A stretch of DNA of 11,681 bases. It comes from QHCE01 sp038260095. GTDB taxonomy: Bacteria; Actinomycetota; Actinomycetes; Mycobacteriales; QHCE01. Shown in pieces: positions 1 through 4,001 of the stretch. The DNA lies in NCBI GenBank assembly GCA_038260095.1, contig JBBSOC010000066.1, positions 1 through 11,681 of the forward strand, given 5' to 3'. A program made the translations under genes and the position numbers. Every line of letters starts with the position of its first letter. The first letter of the stretch is position 1. Below the pieces are notes generated by a model. It saw only the letters and a program-made list of their open reading frames with translations, was not told the origin of the DNA and did no database searches.

Positions 1-3
1 CAA

Positions 4-56
4 GTCTATGCCACGGCTGACAGCGCCTCAGCGCAGAGGCTCAGCTCCCGGCCCAC
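4..56. repeat. Direct repeat, left copy (ahpE 3' end)
   Basis: Positions 4-56 match positions 2845-2897 in the same orientation with four mismatches in 53 bases, by hand alignment. The repeat covers the ahpE stop codon and its last 16 sense codons. Both edges of the match are abrupt. Together the two copies bracket the phosphotransferase, exporter and antitoxin block. Confidence 0.85.
6..56 (-). pseudogene. Isolated 3' end fragment of an ahpE-like gene
   Basis: Read on the minus strand this stretch encodes VGRELSLCAEALSAVA followed by a TAG stop. The intact ahpE further right ends in VGRDLSLYTEALSAVA with the same stop, so only three residues differ. At DNA level the match stops sharply after position 56: upstream codons in this frame no longer resemble a peroxiredoxin. 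No start codon or catalytic cysteine belongs to it. It is therefore a 3' remnant, either the displaced original end of ahpE after an insertion or a partial duplication. The window begins just beyond its stop codon, so the left context is unknown. Confidence 0.8.
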
Positions 57-142
57 CAAAAACTCCAGCAGTGGCCAAAATTGGATTCGCAGACAGCATT
101 TTACGCCATTGGAAACCTCACCGTTTGCCCAAGCGACAGCTT

Positions 143-1057
143 TCAGGCCGACCAGCGCTCTCGAACCGAACCGGCGAAGTCGCGCATTTCGCGGTGCACG
201 TCGTATTTCGCCGGATTGGGATACCGAATGTGGTGACGCAGGTAACGGTGGTAGCCGACCACGGTTGCGCCGTAAATGGTGGCTGTCTGGACGTGAGCAA
301 TCTCGCGGTCGTGCAGCTCACGCACTGATTGGTAGCCCTGGAGAAAAGACCGCAGGCGATCATTGTCGAGCTCCCCGGCTATCCGGGTAAGTCCGACGAC
401 GGCGAAACCAATATCAAGCACCGCGATATCGGTCGAGGCGGTTTCCCAGTCAAGAATCGCGATACCACCATGTGGCGTAGTGATCAAATTTTCCGCGAAG
501 TAGTCACCGTGAATTACGCAGAGCGGTTCGTCGAGCTCGAGCAGCCCCTGGGCCTCGTCCAAACCATCCCTGACCCATGAGGCGAAGTTCACGTCGGCAA
601 AACTCGCGAGATGCTCACTGGCATTCGTCAGTCGACGTGGGCCGCGTGGGAGCCAGTCAAGCGCCGGTAGCGCATGCACTCGAGCCAAAGCCGCACCCGC
701 GGCGGCGAGGTGCTCGATGGGCAAGATGTCGTGGCATGAGCCCTCAACGAAGCGCTTAACCATGACCTGATGGTCGTCGAAACGCTCGATCAGCTTCCCA
801 CGGATACTCTCGACTGGACCACTTGTTGCAATGCCATGCGCATCCAAGTGCCGCAAGAGGCGTGCGAGCATCTGCGGCGGACGGTTAATAGCGTTGTCCA
901 GCAGCGTTAATACAAACCGTTCGTTGCCGACGCTCGTCACTACATAGCTGGTGTTTGCGGCGCCCGCTTCAATCTGTGATGACTGCTGATCGTCGATGCC
1001 GAAGAGAGCACACACCTGTTGACGTTGGGGCTCGGTTAGCTCGCCGTACCGTGCCAT
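143..1057 (-). CDS. APH-family phosphotransferase (aminoglycoside/choline/homoserine kinase-like)
   Basis: This 304-residue protein has the protein-kinase-like APH fold signature. The catalytic-loop motif VIHGDYFAENL lies at about residues 181-191, with His183, Asp185 and Asn190 as expected for the base and metal ligand. The metal-binding motif ILDWE follows at 201-205, with Asp203. The N-terminal part (residues 30-105) fits the nucleotide-binding lobe. The family phosphorylates small hydroxyl-bearing molecules such as homoserine, choline, aminoglycosides or macrolides; the substrate cannot be told from sequence here. The ATG at 1057 follows purine-rich AAGGA and AAGGGG stretches, which supports this start. 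The gene lies 27 bases after the exporter stop codon on the same strand, so the two probably form one transcript. A role in resistance or in modifying a metabolite is possible but unproven. Confidence 0.85.
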   Translation of the reverse strand: MARYGELTEPQRQQVCALFGIDDQQSSQIEAGAANTSYVVTSVGNERFVLTLLDNAINRPPQMLARLLRHLDAHGIATSGPVESIRGKLIERFDDHQVMVKRFVEGSCHDILPIEHLAAAGAALARVHALPALDWLPRGPRRLTNASEHLASFADVNFASWVRDGLDEAQGLLELDEPLCVIHGDYFAENLITTPHGGIAILDWETASTDIAVLDIGFAVVGLTRIAGELDNDRLRSFLQGYQSVRELHDREIAHVQTATIYGATVVGYHRYLRHHIRYPNPAKYDVHREMRDFAGSVRERWSA

Positions 1058-1084
1058 ATCCCCTTTGTCCTTTTTAATCTTGAA

Positions 1085-2473
1085 TTAACTCTGAAGCTTG
1101 ATATGAGTTGTTGGGCTGCGGGTTGTCGGGCTCTGCACACCGATCGATGAGCCGGCAATCCATGCGGCAGCGAGGGCAACGAGCCCACCGAAAACCAGCG
1201 CCGAACGGGCGCCGTAATACTCGGCTATCCAACCCATAATCGGACCACCAACAGCGGTAGACCCCATAAATGCTGACGCCCATAGCGCCATGACGCGGCC
1301 CTGGAATTGCTCGTCGACGCTAAGTTGTAGCGCGGAGCTACTGAAGGCCACAAACGCACTGTAGGCGCCGCCCATCAGCAAGACCGCGACGAACGATACT
1401 TCAATCGTAGGCGAGAGGCCGACAGCGATGGTGGTCACACCGAAAGCCACGGTGGCTAGTGCGAGCTGTGCGCGCCTGACACTGTGATGCCGAGCGACGA
1501 GAAGACCTCCGGCAACCGAACCCACACTCATCACCATCATCATCGCCGCGTAGCCGGAGCTGTCTCGACCAAAGACGTCCTTGACAAGTATCGGCAGCGT
1601 GACCCAGAACTCGTATGTGAACGTGCCGACCAGTGCCATAACGATAAGCCCCCTACGGACATCTGGAGTAGACGACGCATACCGAAAGCCGATTCGTAAC
1701 GAACGACCGTTTGAACGCGCGGCATTTGATGGTCCACGGCTACCGGCCATCAAGGCAAGCGCACCGAGAACCACCAAAAAAGAAACCGCATTGAAGAAAA
1801 AACACAGCGGAATACCCCAGATGACAATGATTACTCCAGCGATCCCTGGGCCGGCAATGCGAGCAACCCCCATAAGAACGTTGTTGAGAGCGACCGCATT
1901 AAGCAGGAACTTGGACCCCACCATTTCTTGAATAAACGCTTGGCGCGTTGGATTATCTACGGCATTGATGGCGCCCAGCGCAAGCGCCAAGGCGCACACT
2001 TCCCATACCGAAGCTCGGCCCATTGCCACAATGATCCAGAGTGTCGTCGCCACGGAGAACGCCAGCGCTTGCGTGACCACCAGTATGTAACGTTTGGGAA
2101 AGCGATCAATGAGCGAGCCGAGTAGGGGAGAAAATATAAGTAGCGGCAGGTACTGCGCCGCGGTCACTATACCGAGCATCGTTCCACTGCTCGTCAACTG
2201 GAGAATCAGCCAGCCGATGGCGACAGTCTGTGCGTTATTCCCCGTAATCGAGCAGATTTGGCCGAAGAAATAAAGCCGAAAATCGCGAATTCCGAGTGAG
2301 CGAAACGCACCGCGACCAGCTGCCAACGTCAACCGCGAATTGGAGGCGATGGGCTGCGTCACATTCCTATTGTCAGTCGCTCCTGCCATTGCGAACGCGT
2401 GTGTGCACATACCGGTGGGTTTCATTGGCGTACCCATAAAGGGTCTGCCCACGGTGGAGTATTCAGCGCTCAT
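1085..2473 (-). CDS. MFS exporter, DHA3 / transmembrane secretion effector type
   Basis: The 462-residue product is a polytopic membrane protein of the major facilitator superfamily, with many hydrophobic segments between about residues 70 and 450. The family motif A loop appears as GSLIDRFPKR near residues 119-128. The motif DNPTRQAFIQEMV (173-185) and ARIAGPG (204-210) are typical of the MFS_3/EntS-like exporters, which use the proton gradient to expel drugs, siderophores or other small molecules. The first 50 or so residues are not membrane-spanning and contain several alternative starts (Met13, 17, 22, 29). None has a convincing ribosome binding site, so the true start may be as far in as position 2389. 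It is upstream of the phosphotransferase on the same strand. The stretch around 1780-1830 is visibly A-rich, unlike the fatty-acid operon. The exported compound is unknown. Confidence 0.87.
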   Translation of the reverse strand: MSAEYSTVGRPFMGTPMKPTGMCTHAFAMAGATDNRNVTQPIASNSRLTLAAGRGAFRSLGIRDFRLYFFGQICSITGNNAQTVAIGWLILQLTSSGTMLGIVTAAQYLPLLIFSPLLGSLIDRFPKRYILVVTQALAFSVATTLWIIVAMGRASVWEVCALALALGAINAVDNPTRQAFIQEMVGSKFLLNAVALNNVLMGVARIAGPGIAGVIIVIWGIPLCFFFNAVSFLVVLGALALMAGSRGPSNAARSNGRSLRIGFRYASSTPDVRRGLIVMALVGTFTYEFWVTLPILVKDVFGRDSSGYAAMMMVMSVGSVAGGLLVARHHSVRRAQLALATVAFGVTTIAVGLSPTIEVSFVAVLLMGGAYSAFVAFSSSALQLSVDEQFQGRVMALWASAFMGSTAVGGPIMGWIAEYYGARSALVFGGLVALAAAWIAGSSIGVQSPTTRSPTTHIKLQS

Positions 2474-2540
2474 GCGACGCGGCGCAAGCAGTGTGGTCTC
2501 GAGCTTTATCCACCGCTTGAAGGAGAACGTGCGGTAACGA

Positions 2541-2559
2541 GGGCTAGAAGTTGGGCTAG
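2541..2559. repeat. Short direct repeat ahead of the antitoxin gene
   Basis: GGGCTAG occurs at 2541-2547 and again at 2553-2559, twelve bases apart start to start, just before the antitoxin ATG at 2569. Phd/YefM-type antitoxins usually repress their own promoter through repeated operators, so this could be a former operator. The repeat is short enough to have arisen by chance. Confidence 0.3.
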
Positions 2560-2568
2560 TCTGAAGTC

Positions 2569-2769
2569 ATGCGAACGGTGCCTCTGGACGAGGCCAAGAA
2601 CAAGCTCTCGGCTTTGGTCGACGAGACTAAGGCCACCCACGATACGCTGTACTGGCTGTCCAAGCCCGGTATCCGCGAATCCATCGCCGAGACCGAGCAG
2701 GAGTACGCCACCGGCACAACGATCGACGGCGAAGGCCTGCGTGCCGAGTTCGGTCTTCCGTCGCGGTGA
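2569..2769 (+). pseudogene. Phd/YefM-type antitoxin with internal deletion
   Basis: The open frame encodes 66 residues. Residues 1-19 (MRTVPLDEAKNKLSALVDE) match the start of actinobacterial Phd/YefM (RelB-like) antitoxins. Residues from TLYWLSKPGIRESIAE to the GLPSR end match the toxin-binding tail of the same family. Full relatives are about 85-90 residues long. From memory of the family, the missing part is the beta-strand segment (of the type VTITRHGRPAAVL) that completes the dimeric DNA-binding domain. The join falls around residues 20-26 and keeps the frame. DNA binding is therefore probably lost, while the toxin-binding tail survives. The stop overlaps a GTG that would start the toxin, but no toxin follows. 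Expression and function are doubtful, so I call it a degraded gene rather than a working antitoxin. Confidence 0.7.
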
Positions 2770-2804
2770 CTGACACCGGCCCAGACAGCGATCAGCTCGC
2801 CTAA
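2766..2804 (+). pseudogene. Possible leftover start of a deleted toxin gene
   Basis: A GTG at 2766 shares four bases (GTGA) with the antitoxin stop, the usual arrangement for a coupled toxin gene. The frame, VTDTGPDSDQLA, ends after twelve codons at TAA. RelE-type toxins run to roughly 85-95 residues, so nothing functional can be made. It may be the remains of a toxin start, or only a chance frame. The 3' part of ahpE begins 42 bases further on. Confidence 0.35.
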
Positions 2805-2844
2805 TTTGAGAGAGAACCAGCGGGATGGGGCACCTATCTTGTAC

Positions 2845-2897
2845 GTCTATGCCACGGCCGACAGCGCCTCAGTGTAGAGGCTCAGATCCCGGCCCAC
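2845..2897. repeat. Direct repeat, right copy (inside ahpE 3' end)
   Basis: This is the right-hand partner of the copy at 4-56, with 49 of 53 bases identical. Here the repeat is joined to a complete ahpE reading frame. The repeat boundary at 2845 lies just outside the ahpE stop codon. Confidence 0.85.
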
Positions 2898-3317
2898 TGG
2901 AATCTCGTTCACTCCTCGCCAACGCACAATGCCGCTAACGTCGATAGCGAAGGTGCCTCTTCGGGCTACGCCTTTGTTGTCGTCAAATACGCCGTAGTCG
3001 CGGGCAACCTTCCCGTGCGGCCAAAAGTCTGACAGCAGCGGAAACTCGAACTTCTCCTGCTCAGCCCAGACCCGATGGACGAAAACCGAATCAACACTGA
3101 CGGTAAGTAGCTGCGCCACACTTCCAATCTCGGCGGCTACCCTCGGCAGATCGTCCCGCAGGGCACAGAGTTCACCAGAACAAATACCGCTGAACGCAAG
3201 CGGATAAAAAACCAGTAGGACCGGCTTGCTGCCTCGAAAAGACGAAAGCGTCACCTGTTGGTTGTTCTGGTCTTTCAGCGTGAACTCGGTAGCCAGCTCC
3301 CCCAGCTGCACTTGCAT
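2847..3317 (-). CDS. ahpE: One-cysteine peroxiredoxin AhpE
   Basis: This thiol peroxidase reduces hydrogen peroxide and organic or fatty-acid hydroperoxides in the cytoplasm. It closely resembles mycobacterial AhpE. Using the ATG at 3317, the protein has 156 residues, near the 153 of M. tuberculosis AhpE. The active-site motif is PLAFSGIC, with Pro39, Ser43 and the peroxidatic Cys46; most peroxiredoxins have Thr where Ser43 stands. The stretch FPLLSDFWPHG and the later RRGTF, with its conserved Arg, are family hallmarks. A second cysteine, Cys51, lies one turn further on. The ATG is chosen over the in-frame TTG at 3320 because TGATG joins it to the stop codon of the DUF3052 gene, implying coupled translation. 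The last 16 codons are duplicated at the left edge of the window. Confidence 0.93.
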   Translation of the reverse strand: MQVQLGELATEFTLKDQNNQQVTLSSFRGSKPVLLVFYPLAFSGICSGELCALRDDLPRVAAEIGSVAQLLTVSVDSVFVHRVWAEQEKFEFPLLSDFWPHGKVARDYGVFDDNKGVARRGTFAIDVSGIVRWRGVNEIPVGRDLSLYTEALSAVA

Positions 3318-3754
3318 CAACGTTTGCTTCGCGCCGCACGCGGAGCCACCAGCCGGGCTCCCGACCAGTCTTTTCCGGCGTTTATCGTGGCAGTCTGCTG
3401 CAAGCCCGCCGTGGGTGCTGATTCGCTGATGTCGCTGGGCTCAACGTGACCATCACGCCCCGGTTTGGGGGTCAGCAGCCACACCATGCCGGTGTCAGCC
3501 AGCGGGCTGAGCGCATCAACTAGGGCATCAACCAGGTCACCATCATCTTCACGCCACCACAGCAACACTGCGTCGACAACTTCATCCGAGTCTTCATCGA
3601 GCAGCTCCGAACCACAGCGATCTACCACAGAGTCGCGAAGTTCCTCCTCGCAATCAGAATCATAGCCAATTTCCATCACGGCCATTCCCGGCGTGATGCC
3701 GAGGAGATCTGCAGAACTTCGTTCGCTGCCTGCAGAATCGGCGGTCGCGCTCAC
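3317..3754 (-). CDS. DUF3052 family protein (Rv2239c-like)
   Basis: The product resembles the conserved actinobacterial protein Rv2239c, which sits between ahpE and aceE in M. tuberculosis; its function is unknown. The acidic core SELLDEDSDEVVDAVLLWWR (about residues 49-68) followed by EDDGDLVDAL, then LLTPKPGRDGHVEPSDI and SAPTAGL, are the conserved blocks. No membrane segment or signal peptide is seen. I start it at the GTG at 3754, giving 145 residues, because a perfect AGGAGG on the minus strand (3764-3769) lies nine bases upstream. A longer frame begins at 3781 but would place this Shine-Dalgarno inside the gene. It is the first gene of a minus-strand pair with ahpE and diverges from aceE. 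Confidence 0.9.
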   Translation of the reverse strand: MSATADSAGSERSSADLLGITPGMAVMEIGYDSDCEEELRDSVVDRCGSELLDEDSDEVVDAVLLWWREDDGDLVDALVDALSPLADTGMVWLLTPKPGRDGHVEPSDISESAPTAGLQQTATINAGKDWSGARLVAPRAARSKR

Positions 3755-3763
3755 CGGTGTGTG

Positions 3764-3769
3764 CCTCCT
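3764..3769 (-). promoter_or_regulatory. Ribosome binding site that fixes the DUF3052 start
   Basis: On the minus strand this reads AGGAGG, nine bases before the GTG at 3754. It is the strongest Shine-Dalgarno seen in the window and argues against the in-frame GTG start at 3781. Confidence 0.8.
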
Positions 3770-3802
3770 TCGTGATTTCACGGATTCGTAGGTATTTTAT
3801 GT

Positions 3803-3838
3803 TTCTCAAGTACTGCAAACTTCTCAGATACTACAAAC
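3803..3838. repeat. Tandem 18-bp repeat in the divergent promoter region
   Basis: TTCTCAAGTACTGCAAAC (3803-3820) is followed directly by TTCTCAGATACTACAAAC (3821-3838), with 15 of 18 bases shared. It lies between the divergent DUF3052 and aceE genes in a locally AT-rich stretch. Two adjacent copies about two helical turns long in total could bind a regulator on one DNA face. The minus strand reads AAGTTTGCAGT, partly like the AACTTTGCAAA site of RamB, an acetate-metabolism regulator that acts on aceE in Corynebacterium. That match is weak. Confidence 0.5.
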
Positions 3839-3850
3839 ACTGTGCACTAC

Positions 3851-3866
3851 GCGACATCGATGTCGC
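3851..3866. promoter_or_regulatory. Perfect 16-bp palindrome, candidate operator
   Basis: GCGACATCGATGTCGC is its own reverse complement over all 16 bases. It lies roughly midway between the DUF3052 start at 3754 and the aceE start at 4002. A perfect palindrome of this size in a divergent intergenic region is typical of a binding site for a dimeric repressor or activator. The cognate protein is unknown. There is no loop and no T-run, so it does not look like a terminator. Confidence 0.55.
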
Positions 3867-3873
3867 ATTACTC

Positions 3874-3958
3874 GACAGTAGCGTCCATCATTACATGCAT
3901 CTCGCCGGGAGGCGTCCCAAGCTTGGCTCCGAGCGACCGCATCCGAGACGGTAGCGTC
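3874..3958. repeat. Spaced 12-bp direct repeat upstream of aceE
   Basis: GACAGTAGCGTC at 3874-3885 recurs as GACGGTAGCGTC at 3947-3958, one mismatch in twelve. The copies are 73 bases apart start to start, about seven helical turns, so both would face the same side of the DNA. The second copy lies about 43 bases before the aceE start. It may mark a second regulator site. Confidence 0.35.
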
Positions 3959-4001
3959 GACACCAAGTGAAAAACCGACCGCACTGACGTAAGGGACCAC
4001 G

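Noticed and set aside
8..328. Plus-strand open frame at the left edge
   Set aside because: It is mostly antisense to the phosphotransferase gene and to the ahpE fragment, and has no recognisable domain.
2770..2846. A bidirectional terminator between the convergent antitoxin and ahpE genes
   Set aside because: I could not find a convincing stem with a loop and T-run in either direction.
3755..3781. A longer DUF3052 protein starting at the GTG at 3781
   Set aside because: The perfect AGGAGG at 3764-3769 would fall inside the gene, and the extra residues are basic and unlike the family.
3757..3954. A 65-residue open frame in the divergent promoter region, plus strand
   Set aside because: It overlaps the DUF3052 ribosome binding site region and the repeats, has no ribosome binding site of its own, and its composition looks like chance.
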